Shown here piece after piece: positions 8,854 through 16,560 of a stretch of DNA of 64,000 nt. The translations under genes and the position numbers were made by a program. Where the stretch lies: NCBI GenBank assembly GCA_905234605.1, contig CAJOIE010000005.1:62001-126000 (forward strand), in the 5' to 3' direction. The notes beneath the pieces are model-generated. The model did not search any database. It saw only the letters and a program-made list of their open reading frames with translations, and was not told the DNA's origin. The stretch's first letter is position 1. Each line of letters begins with the position of its first letter. This stretch comes from an uncultured Bacteroidaceae bacterium. Lineage in GTDB: Bacteria > Bacteroidota > Bacteroidia > Bacteroidales > Bacteroidaceae.

Positions 8854-10446
8854 TCAGAACTTGTAGCCCAAGGTGAGCACCACGTTGTGGCGGTCGAGGT
8901 TGAGACGCTGAGGCTCGAGGGCATCGGCCGTGACACCGAACTGTGCCTCCGATACGCCATAAGCCTGGAACTGGTCGTCGAAAGGATAGAAGTCGGCATG
9001 CTGTGCACGGTACTTGTAGGCCACGTCGGCATAGAAGCCATTGTGGCGATAGCCCATACCGATGGTGAGCATGTTGGTGGCACCGAGGTTCATGTAGTCT
9101 GTAGAGACGGTGTATTCCATGGCGTAGGAGTCGATGCTCTGGTCCAGACGTGCCGAGCTCTTCATGGGCTTGCTCCAGTAGTTGTAGCCTGCACGGACTG
9201 CGAACTCTGGCACAGGCTTATACTCGAAGCCGGCGCGGACATTGTGCACGCCCTGCATGGTGGCATGCGTCAGACGGCTCATGGCAACGTCCTTGTCCAT
9301 GTTGATCGACGGGCCGTCGGAATCATAGTCGGTGGGATACCCCATCTTGGTGTAGTCGGTGAAGGCATACTCATATTCCACATCCCATGCAAAGGAGCGG
9401 CCTATGGTGCTGCCAATCTGGGCGCGCAGCTTCCAGGGGGAGAACACGTTGAAGTCGAGCTCGTTGCCGTCGGGGCTGTCGTAGATGGCATACTGGCCGT
9501 CGGGCAGATAGTCGTAGACATACACCTGTGCCTGCTCGTCGTAGCCGAGATAATCCCACTTCGATGCGAAGCTGTGGTAGCTGCGCTCCTGAGTGAAGGT
9601 GTACCACGTGGGCGTCTCCACCGTGATGCCAAAGCGGAAGGGGCTGTCCTCGATGGGGCGGAAGATGGCTCCGAGCTTTATGTTGAGGCCTTCGCCCGAC
9701 ACGCGGTGGTTCGACTCCAGGTCATAGTCCTGCACGGAGCCGTCCGTGCCGTCGCGCGTTTCCATGTAGCGCATCGTGCTGCGGTAGCGCATGAAGTCGA
9801 GCCCCATGGTGGCACCCACATAGACGCGGTCCTGATGGGCTATGGTCAGGTTGATGTCGAGACCGTAGAGATAGCCTCGTGTGTTGCGGTAGAAGTCGTA
9901 GGCCGAGCTGGTCACGCCCACGCCGTCGGGCAGGTCGTAGAGCAGTGCGGCAAAGGCACGCGCAGGCAGGGCACCCTCCGACATGCCGGGATACATGCCA
10001 TAGATGGCTGCCAGCTGGGCTGCCTGCGAGAAGCCATGCAGCGAGCTGCTCCCTGCGGTGAAAGAGTGACCGAAGTTGGCCTTCTTCTGTAGGTTGACGC
10101 CCCAGACGAAGCGTGTGTCCTCAGTGGCCGACGAAGCAAACACGAGGCCCAGCTGGTCGAAACTCATGCGTGTGCGGGGTGCTCCCTCGGCAGGGGTATC
10201 GTCCTGCACGCCGACACCGAGGGTGAACGATGCATCGTTGCGGCGGAAGAGGCCAAGGGATGCGGGGTTGTTGCTGATGGCCGAGATGTCGGCTCCCAAT
10301 GCGCCCATGGCACCACCCATGCCCACGTAGCGGGCCGAGCCTATGACATCGGCGGTCGAGGTCATGCTGTAATTGCTATATGTGTCTTGCGCCCATGAGC
10401 CAAGCGACAGGGAGAGCAGGGCGAGAAGAGTTGCGGAGTGTCTCAT
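8854..10446 (-). CDS. OmpP1/FadL-type outer-membrane protein
   Basis: 530 residues from the ATG at 10446-10444 (MRHSATLLALLSLSLGSWAQ signal peptide, cut after WAQ); a TTG further upstream adds only eight residues before the signal peptide and is less likely. The mature start has ARYVGMGGAMGALGADISAISNNPASLG, the pattern of the FadL/TodX-like barrels of Bacteroidetes (NPA(S/G)L motif near the plug). The rest alternates aromatic and polar residues as in beta-barrel strands and ends VVLTLGYKF with a terminal Phe, typical for outer-membrane insertion. Likely imports hydrophobic compounds, but the ligand is not known. Downstream lies a repeat hairpin. Confidence 0.85.
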   Translation of the reverse strand: MRHSATLLALLSLSLGSWAQDTYSNYSMTSTADVIGSARYVGMGGAMGALGADISAISNNPASLGLFRRNDASFTLGVGVQDDTPAEGAPRTRMSFDQLGLVFASSATEDTRFVWGVNLQKKANFGHSFTAGSSSLHGFSQAAQLAAIYGMYPGMSEGALPARAFAALLYDLPDGVGVTSSAYDFYRNTRGYLYGLDINLTIAHQDRVYVGATMGLDFMRYRSTMRYMETRDGTDGSVQDYDLESNHRVSGEGLNIKLGAIFRPIEDSPFRFGITVETPTWYTFTQERSYHSFASKWDYLGYDEQAQVYVYDYLPDGQYAIYDSPDGNELDFNVFSPWKLRAQIGSTIGRSFAWDVEYEYAFTDYTKMGYPTDYDSDGPSINMDKDVAMSRLTHATMQGVHNVRAGFEYKPVPEFAVRAGYNYWSKPMKSSARLDQSIDSYAMEYTVSTDYMNLGATNMLTIGMGYRHNGFYADVAYKYRAQHADFYPFDDQFQAYGVSEAQFGVTADALEPQRLNLDRHNVVLTLGYKF

Positions 10447-10540
10447 TTGAGGAAGTGAAGTGAAAGGCAATTAAACACTATGGGGAAGAAACGGAAGGGA
10501 AGGCTCGTGCGGAGCCGCATGGCAGTGATGCCGGCACGAC

Positions 10541-11578
10541 TCAACGGCCGCCGCGCCCACCGCCTGAACGGCCGCCGCCACCGGAGAAGCCTCCGCCGCC
10601 AGAGCGACCGCCACCACCAGAGAAACCACCTCCGCCGGAACGGCTGCCACCAGAGTAGCTCCCGCCGGAATAGCTGCTGCTGGAGCGCGACGACGATGTG
10701 CTGCGGGTGGTGGTGCCCGTGCTGCGGCTACTGCTTGAGCTGCGACCTACAGAGACCGACGACCCTGCGGAGCGGCCAGAGAAGATGCCTGCCGACGCAC
10801 TGCTGCGTGCACCTGTCGAGCGGCCTCCCTGCGAGCGACCGCCAATGGTGTAGCCCGAGGCGGAGCGACCTGTGCCGTAGCCATTGCCGCTGCGACCGCC
10901 GCGATACGTGCCTGAGCTGCGGCCTGTGAAACCCGGACGGCGCGTGTTGTGGGCACGGGGGGTGTAGCCACCGTGACGATAGCCCCAGTCGTGCCTGCCA
11001 TGATGGCCGTAGTAGCCCCAGCCTGTGTGCCACCAGGGTGAGTAGTAGCCATAGTAGCCCCAGTACGGACGCATCCAACCATAATAGCCGCCATGCCAGA
11101 AGGGGTCATAGACGCCATAGCACCAAGTGTCCCAGTAGAACGGGTCGTAATGGTAGCCCCAGTACCAGGGTGAGACGTAGAGGCTGCTGTAGCCGAAACG
11201 GTTCATGCGCTGGGTCAGGGCATAGTCCTCGCCGTCGGAATAGCCAGACTGGTAGCCCTGCAGGTAAGCATTGTTGAGGAGAGTGCCGATGGTGTCGGCA
11301 TAGGCCGTGTCGGGAGCCTGATAGGCATAGGCTGTGCCACGGCGGTTATACTCGTCGACATCGCGCACCGCACCACGGGCCACCACGGGAGCATCGTCGG
11401 CATCATCGACATACTCAATGACGACATTGTCCTGACTGTGGCGCATAGGCATGGGGCGTACGGCCGTTGTGGTTGCCTGCTTTCGCGGAACGAAATACAT
11501 GTCGTCGTCCTGAGCCCATGCAGGCGAAATGAGAACAGACAAAAGGGCTGTTGCCAAGAGATAACGTGTGTGCTTCAT
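10541..11578 (-). CDS. Secreted aromatic-rich protein with Ser/Gly-rich tail
   Basis: 345 residues with a clear signal peptide (LLATALLSVLISPAWAQ). Three compositional blocks follow: an acidic segment to about residue 110; a Trp/Tyr/Gly/His-rich block (~130-215) with repeated WYWGY, FYWDTW and GWGYYG-like runs; and a Ser/Gly/Arg tail (~215-345) ending in repeats of RSGGGGFSGGG. I recognise no catalytic domain. Such proteins in Bacteroidetes are annotated only as hypothetical. It lies 94 bases upstream of the FadL-like gene on the same strand and may be co-transcribed with it. A structural or envelope role is a guess. Confidence 0.75.
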   Translation of the reverse strand: MKHTRYLLATALLSVLISPAWAQDDDMYFVPRKQATTTAVRPMPMRHSQDNVVIEYVDDADDAPVVARGAVRDVDEYNRRGTAYAYQAPDTAYADTIGTLLNNAYLQGYQSGYSDGEDYALTQRMNRFGYSSLYVSPWYWGYHYDPFYWDTWCYGVYDPFWHGGYYGWMRPYWGYYGYYSPWWHTGWGYYGHHGRHDWGYRHGGYTPRAHNTRRPGFTGRSSGTYRGGRSGNGYGTGRSASGYTIGGRSQGGRSTGARSSASAGIFSGRSAGSSVSVGRSSSSSRSTGTTTRSTSSSRSSSSYSGGSYSGGSRSGGGGFSGGGGRSGGGGFSGGGGRSGGGRGGR

Positions 11579-11625
11579 TGCTGTATGGTTTTAGTGTTTT
11601 ATCTGAGTAACGGGTTTCTTGAATG

Positions 11626-11633
11626 CAAAAGTA
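11626..11633 (-). promoter_or_regulatory. -7 element for the Ser/Gly-rich protein gene
   Basis: TACTTTTG read on the minus strand, 48 bases upstream of the start codon at 11578. A CTTG at 11655-11658 sits 21 bases upstream and may serve as a weak -33 element. Confidence 0.6.
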
Positions 11634-11787
11634 AGCCGGCAGCATCATGCCATACAAGGGAAAATCCTACACGCTGTGGGTGAAATCCCTATAGGAAACC
11701 GCGACAAAGGTAAATACAGGCACCTGTGGTCGCAAAAGAATTATAGTGAAAAAAGGTTTACCAACAGCCCTATAGAGGAAAAAAACG

Positions 11788-11795
11788 TACCTTTG
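11788..11795 (+). promoter_or_regulatory. -7 element upstream of fabD
   Basis: TACCTTTG matches TAnnTTTG and lies 89 bases before the fabD ATG. No good TTTG is found at the expected -33 distance, so the match is partial. It would drive the fabD-GH13-purF-carAB-helicase run of genes. Confidence 0.55.
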
Positions 11796-11884
11796 CAACC
11801 CAGCAGGCACAGGATTATCCGCCACACGCTTGCCACACCTTAAATAGTATATAGGAGTCATTACTTAAAAACATACACTACACA

Positions 11885-12787
11885 ATGAAAGCATTTGTAT
11901 TTCCTGGTCAGGGAGCCCAGTTCCCAGGCATGGGCAAGGATCTCTATGAGACCAACGACACCGCGCGCGCACTTTTCGACAGGGCTAACGAGATACTCGG
12001 TTTCGACATCACCAAGATTATGTTCGAGGGTACACCCGAAGAGCTCAAGCAGACCAAGGTGACACAGCCGGCCGTGTTCCTGCACAGCGTCATCACTGCC
12101 ATCTGCCTCGGCGACAAGTGCACCCCCGACATGGTTGGCGGCCACTCACTCGGCGAGTTCAGTGCACTCGTGGCAGCAGGTGCCCTCAACTTTGAGGACG
12201 GCCTGCGCTTAGTGAGCGCACGTGCACAGGCCATGCAGAAAGCCTGCGAGGCACAGCCCTCGACCATGGCAGCCATCATCGGCCTGCCCGACGAGCAGGT
12301 GGAAGCCGTGTGTGCAGAAGTAGCCGGCGAAGGCGGCATCGTGGTGCCCGCCAACTATAACAACCCAGGCCAGCTCGTCATCAGCGGCACTGTCGACGCC
12401 ATCAACACGGCCTGTGAGAAGCTGAAGGCTGCAGGGGCCAAGCGCGCAATGCCCCTGCCTGTGAGCGGGGCATTCCACAGTCCGCTCATGCAGCCTGCCA
12501 AAGATGAGCTCCAGCGTGCCATCGAGGCCACCGAGTTCCACCAGCCCAAGTGCCCTGTCTATCAGAATGTCGACGGCAAGGCACACACCGAGCCCGACGA
12601 GATAAAGCAGAACCTCATTGCACAGCTCACAGCCAGCGTGCGCTGGACACAGGAGGTGCAAGCCATGCTCGCCGCAGGTGCTACAGAATTCTATGAGTGC
12701 GGCCCAGGAAAGGCCCTGCAAGGCATGATAGGAAAGATAGCAAAAGGAATGGAGGGACTCACCGTCGGTAGCGCAGCCGACTTATGA
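11885..12787 (+). CDS. fabD: Malonyl-CoA:ACP transacylase FabD
   Basis: 300 residues. FabD transfers malonyl from CoA to acyl carrier protein to supply chain extension in fatty acid synthesis. The N-terminus has FPGQGAQFPGMGKDL, the nucleophile Ser88 lies in GHSLGEFSA, and the catalytic His198 in GAFHSPLM. The C-terminal ECGPGKALQGMIGKI is also typical. The coding region starts after a TACCTTTG promoter element and overlaps the following amylase-like gene by four bases (ATGA), indicating coupling. No unusual features. Confidence 0.97.
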   Translation: MKAFVFPGQGAQFPGMGKDLYETNDTARALFDRANEILGFDITKIMFEGTPEELKQTKVTQPAVFLHSVITAICLGDKCTPDMVGGHSLGEFSALVAAGALNFEDGLRLVSARAQAMQKACEAQPSTMAAIIGLPDEQVEAVCAEVAGEGGIVVPANYNNPGQLVISGTVDAINTACEKLKAAGAKRAMPLPVSGAFHSPLMQPAKDELQRAIEATEFHQPKCPVYQNVDGKAHTEPDEIKQNLIAQLTASVRWTQEVQAMLAAGATEFYECGPGKALQGMIGKIAKGMEGLTVGSAADL

Positions 12788-14574
12788 ACTGCCGGCACAC
12801 ATACCTGCTACTCGCTTGCATCGGGCTCACAACGAGCCTGTTGCAAGCGTGTTCGTATATAAAGACACACCAACAAGAGAACATGCAGAAACCTGTAATA
12901 TATCAAGTGTTCACACGCCTGTTCGGCAACGACACAGGCGTGAATGCCCACAACGGTGACAAGGCCGTCAACGGCTGCGGCACGATGGCCGACTTCACTC
13001 CCAAGGCACTCCGACAGATAAAGGAACTGGGCGTGACACACATCTGGTATACAGGCATAATAGAGCATGCCACGCAGACCGACTACAGTGCCTATGGCAT
13101 TCCCCGCGACCACAGCGCGATAGTCAAAGGCAAGGCAGGCAGCGCATACGCCATCAAGGACTACTACGACGTCGACCCCGACCTTGCCACAAGCATCCCT
13201 GCACGCATGAAGGAGTTTGAGGCACTGGTGGCACGCACACATCAGGCAGGTTTGAAGATGATTATCGACTTCGTGCCCAACCATGTGGCACGTCAGTACC
13301 ACAGCGACGCCTGCCCTGAGGGAACAGAAGATCTCGGAGCTGCCGACGACACCACCTGCCACTTCAGCCCCAACAACAACTTCTACTACTTCCCCTGCGA
13401 GACATTCAGCACCGACTTCGACCTCCGGCAGGGCGAGGAACAGCCTTACCATGAACATCCGGCCAAGGCTACCGGCAACGATGTCTTCTCCTCCCACGCA
13501 AGACACGACGATTGGTACGAGACCATCAAGCTCAACTATGGCGTGGACTACACTGCCGGCCGGCAGTCGCACTTCGAACCCGTGCCCTCCACATGGGAGA
13601 AGATGGTGGCTATACTCAAATACTGGGCAGCAAAGGGAGTAGACGGTTTCCGCTGCGACATGGCCGAGATGGTGCCCGTGGAGTTCTGGGGATGGGCCAT
13701 CCCGCAAGTGAAGGAGGTGAACCCTGGCATCATCTTCATTGCAGAGATCTACGGCCCTGATGCCTACCGCAGCTACCTGCACGACGGGCACTTCGACTAC
13801 CTCTACGACAAGGTGGGGCTCTACGACACACTGCGTGCCGTGACAACAGGCTATGCCAACGCCGAGAGCATCACGCACTGCTGGCAGGCTGTAGACGACA
13901 TCCGCGACCACATGCTCAGCTTCATGGAGAACCACGACGAGCAGCGCATCGCCTCCGACTTCTTTGCCGGCGACGGCGACAGGGGACGAGCTGCAATGCT
14001 TGTGGCTGCAACCATCAGCCGTGGCCCCGTCATGGTGTACTTCGGGCAGGAGCTGGGTGAACGCGGCATGGACGACGAGGGCTTCAGCGGCAGGGACGGA
14101 CGCACCACCATCTTCGACTACTGGACCGTGGATGCCATCTCGCGGTGGCGCAACAAAGGGGCTTTCGACAATCTGTTGCTGACACGCAAGGAGCTCGCGC
14201 TAAGGCAGTTCTACTCCGCATTGCTCAATGCATGCCTCTTGGAGAAAGCCATTGATGAGGGCGACTTCTACGACCTCATGTATGTCAATCCCCTCTCCGA
14301 CCACTTCAATCCGCACAAGCAATATGCATTCCTGCGGCATCACGACCGCACCACGATATTCATAGTAGCAAACTTCGAGGACCATGATGTCACGGTTGAC
14401 ATCAACGTGCCTGAACACGCCTTCCGCCTCTACCGCATGAACGAGCGGAAGAAGATACGTGCCACCGACCTGCTTACTGGCGAGGACGTGAGCATCAGCT
14501 TCTCATCGGCACAGCCCACGCACGTGACAGTGCCGGCCAACAGCGGCGTGATGCTCAAGTTCAAGACACGCTGA
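12784..14574 (+). CDS. GH13 alpha-amylase family lipoprotein
   Basis: 596 residues. The N-terminus (LLACIGLTTSLLQACSY) is a lipoprotein signal with a LQAC lipobox, Cys at about residue 23. The (beta/alpha)8 GH13 core shows all four conserved regions: DFVPNH (I), GFRCDMAE with nucleophile Asp292 (II), the acid/base Glu321 in FIAEIYG (III), and ENHDEQ with Asp385 (IV). The last ~90 residues form the usual beta-sandwich. It should hydrolyse or rearrange alpha-glucans at the cell envelope; exact specificity cannot be told. No SusC/SusD genes are nearby, which is unlike a polysaccharide utilisation locus; instead it sits between fabD and purF with a four-base overlap to fabD. Confidence 0.9.
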   Translation: MNCRHTYLLLACIGLTTSLLQACSYIKTHQQENMQKPVIYQVFTRLFGNDTGVNAHNGDKAVNGCGTMADFTPKALRQIKELGVTHIWYTGIIEHATQTDYSAYGIPRDHSAIVKGKAGSAYAIKDYYDVDPDLATSIPARMKEFEALVARTHQAGLKMIIDFVPNHVARQYHSDACPEGTEDLGAADDTTCHFSPNNNFYYFPCETFSTDFDLRQGEEQPYHEHPAKATGNDVFSSHARHDDWYETIKLNYGVDYTAGRQSHFEPVPSTWEKMVAILKYWAAKGVDGFRCDMAEMVPVEFWGWAIPQVKEVNPGIIFIAEIYGPDAYRSYLHDGHFDYLYDKVGLYDTLRAVTTGYANAESITHCWQAVDDIRDHMLSFMENHDEQRIASDFFAGDGDRGRAAMLVAATISRGPVMVYFGQELGERGMDDEGFSGRDGRTTIFDYWTVDAISRWRNKGAFDNLLLTRKELALRQFYSALLNACLLEKAIDEGDFYDLMYVNPLSDHFNPHKQYAFLRHHDRTTIFIVANFEDHDVTVDINVPEHAFRLYRMNERKKIRATDLLTGEDVSISFSSAQPTHVTVPANSGVMLKFKTR

Positions 14575-14651
14575 CACACCTCTCCCCTCACCCGCCAGCC
14601 ATTCACCACACCTGCACAACAACCTACACACACGCAATCCGCTCCCGACAC

Positions 14652-16556
14652 ATGGAACCACTCAAGCACGAATGTGGCGTTGCAATGATACGCCTGCTCA
14701 AGCCTCTGTCCTACTATCAGCAGAAATATGGCACATGGATGTATGGCCTCAACAAGATGTACCTGCTGATGGAGAAGCAGCACAACCGCGGGCAGGAAGG
14801 CGCGGGGCTGGCAGCCGTGCGCCTGCAAGCCGCACCAGGCGAGGAATATATGTTCCGCCAACGCGCTCTCGGCAGCGGGGCCATCACCGAGATATTCCAA
14901 GGCATCGCAAGCGATGTGCAGACGGCACTGACAGCGTCGGGCCAGCCTGCCGCCGGCGGGGTCGAACAGATAGACTCCATCTCCTGCATACCCTTTGCAG
15001 GCGAATTGCTGATGGGCCACCTCCGGTATTCCACTACCGGCAAGAGTGGCCTCTCTTATGTGCATCCCTTCCTGAGGCGCAACAACTGGCGGGCCAAGAA
15101 CCTGTGTCTGTGCGGCAACTTCAACATGACCAACGTGGACGGCATCCTCGAGACCATAACATCGTGCGGGCAACATCCGCGAGAGCAGGCCGACACATAC
15201 ATCCTGCTGGAGCAGATAGGCCACCGTCTGGACCGTGAGAGCGAGCGTCTCTTCAAGATTGCGCACGAGGAGCTGCACCTGACAGGGCAGGACATCACAC
15301 ACTATATCGAGGACCACATAGACCTGGCCAACGTGCTGCGCACCAGTGCTCCGGCATGGGACGGCGGCTACGTCATCTGCGGCATCACAGGCAGCGGCGA
15401 GATGATGAGCATGCGCGACCCATGGGGTATACGGCCCGCATTCTGGTATAAGAACGACGAGGTGGTGGTGCTCACCTCAGAGCGGCCCGTCATACAGACG
15501 GCATTCGAGCTCGAGGCCGACCAGATACACGAGCTGATGCCCGGACAGGCTCTCCTCGTGGACAAGCGTGGACAGATGCGCATAGAGCAGATACTGCCGG
15601 CACAGAAACTCAGTGCATGCTCCTTTGAGCGCATCTACTTCAGCCGCGGCTCCGACGTCTCCATCTATCAGGAGCGCAAGACACTCGGAGCCATGCTCAA
15701 GGAGCCCATCATGCAAGCCATAGACGGCGACCTCAAGCACACGGTGTTCTCCTTCATCCCCAACACAGCCGAAGTGGCATTCTACGGCATGCTGTCAGCT
15801 TTCAAGGACGAGCTCAACTGCCAGAAGGCGGCAGAGATAGCCGCCCTCGACCATAAGCCCACGCTCGACGAGCTGCACGCCATCCTCTGCCAGACGGTAC
15901 GCTCCGAGAAAGTGGCATGGAAGGACATCAAGCTGCGCACCTTCATCACCGAAGCCGGACAGCGCAACGACCTCTCGGCCCATGTATACGACATCACCTA
16001 CGGCTCCATCGTGAGCGGCGAAGACACACTCGTGGTCATCGACGACAGCATAGTGCGCGGCACGACACTCAAGGAGAGCATCATACGCATCCTCAACCGT
16101 CTGCATCCGCGCAAGATAGTGCTCGTGAGCAGCTCGCCCCAGGTGCGCTATCCCGACTACTACGGCATCGACATGCCACACATGGACGAATTCATAGCCT
16201 TCCGCGCCGCCATCGAGCTGCTCCACGACAGAGGCCAGTGGGAGGTCATACACGACGTCTACAGACGGTGCAGGGAGAACGTCAGCACCCTGCATGGAGA
16301 AATCGATAACCCTGTACGGTCAATCTACACACCCTGCACCCAGGAGGAAATCAGTGCCAAGATGGTCGAGATGCTACGTCCGCAGGGCGTCACGACACCC
16401 ATCACGATAGTGTTCCAGACCCTCGAGGGCCTGCACAAAGCCTGTCCCGCCCATCCCGGCGACTGGTACTTCAGCGGACACTACCCCACGCAGGGAGGCA
16501 CCCGTCTCATCAATGAAGCATACATAGATTGGTATGAACACAAATACTCACGCTAA
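14652..16556 (+). CDS. purF: Amidophosphoribosyltransferase (PurF family)
   Basis: 634 residues, longer than classical PurF (~500) but usual for the Bacteroidetes form next to car genes. The N-terminal class II glutaminase domain has a short propeptide before Cys8 (HECGVAMI), the N-terminal nucleophile after processing, with later HNRGQEGAG and LRYSTTGKSG motifs. The phosphoribosyltransferase domain carries the PRPP loop VVIDDSIVRGTTLKES (around residue 460). It makes phosphoribosylamine from PRPP and glutamine, the first step of purine synthesis. Near its 3' end (16264-16342) the coding DNA contains copies of the ACCCTGCAYGGT repeat found elsewhere in intergenic DNA. Its stop lies four bases before the carAB start. 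Confidence 0.88.
   Translation: MEPLKHECGVAMIRLLKPLSYYQQKYGTWMYGLNKMYLLMEKQHNRGQEGAGLAAVRLQAAPGEEYMFRQRALGSGAITEIFQGIASDVQTALTASGQPAAGGVEQIDSISCIPFAGELLMGHLRYSTTGKSGLSYVHPFLRRNNWRAKNLCLCGNFNMTNVDGILETITSCGQHPREQADTYILLEQIGHRLDRESERLFKIAHEELHLTGQDITHYIEDHIDLANVLRTSAPAWDGGYVICGITGSGEMMSMRDPWGIRPAFWYKNDEVVVLTSERPVIQTAFELEADQIHELMPGQALLVDKRGQMRIEQILPAQKLSACSFERIYFSRGSDVSIYQERKTLGAMLKEPIMQAIDGDLKHTVFSFIPNTAEVAFYGMLSAFKDELNCQKAAEIAALDHKPTLDELHAILCQTVRSEKVAWKDIKLRTFITEAGQRNDLSAHVYDITYGSIVSGEDTLVVIDDSIVRGTTLKESIIRILNRLHPRKIVLVSSSPQVRYPDYYGIDMPHMDEFIAFRAAIELLHDRGQWEVIHDVYRRCRENVSTLHGEIDNPVRSIYTPCTQEEISAKMVEMLRPQGVTTPITIVFQTLEGLHKACPAHPGDWYFSGHYPTQGGTRLINEAYIDWYEHKYSR
16264..16342. repeat. Intragenic ACCCTGCAYGGT-type repeat block in purF
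   Basis: Three units (CACCCTGCATGG, ACCCTGTACGGT, CACCCTGCACC) plus an inverted GGTGCAGGG occur within 79 bases of the purF coding region, in different reading frames. Bases 16267-16297 align without gaps to intergenic 8741-8771: 13 identical bases, six divergent, then 11 of 12 identical. Confidence 0.75.
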
Positions 16557-16560
16557 GGCA

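Larger units (their letters stand above)
11579..11884. other. Divergent promoter region (306 bases)
   Basis: This gap separates the minus-strand secreted protein from fabD (+). It holds a -7 element for each direction (11626-11633 and 11788-11795), is distinctly A+T-richer than its surroundings and shows no coding potential that I would accept. Confidence 0.6.

Noticed and set aside
8887..10092. 401-codon plus-strand frame opposite the FadL-like gene
   Set aside because: Shadow of the outer-membrane protein gene; no start signal and an unlikely His/Val/Gly-rich composition.
12784..14574. Polysaccharide utilisation locus
   Set aside because: Only one GH13 enzyme is present; SusC/SusD-like genes and a hybrid regulator are absent.
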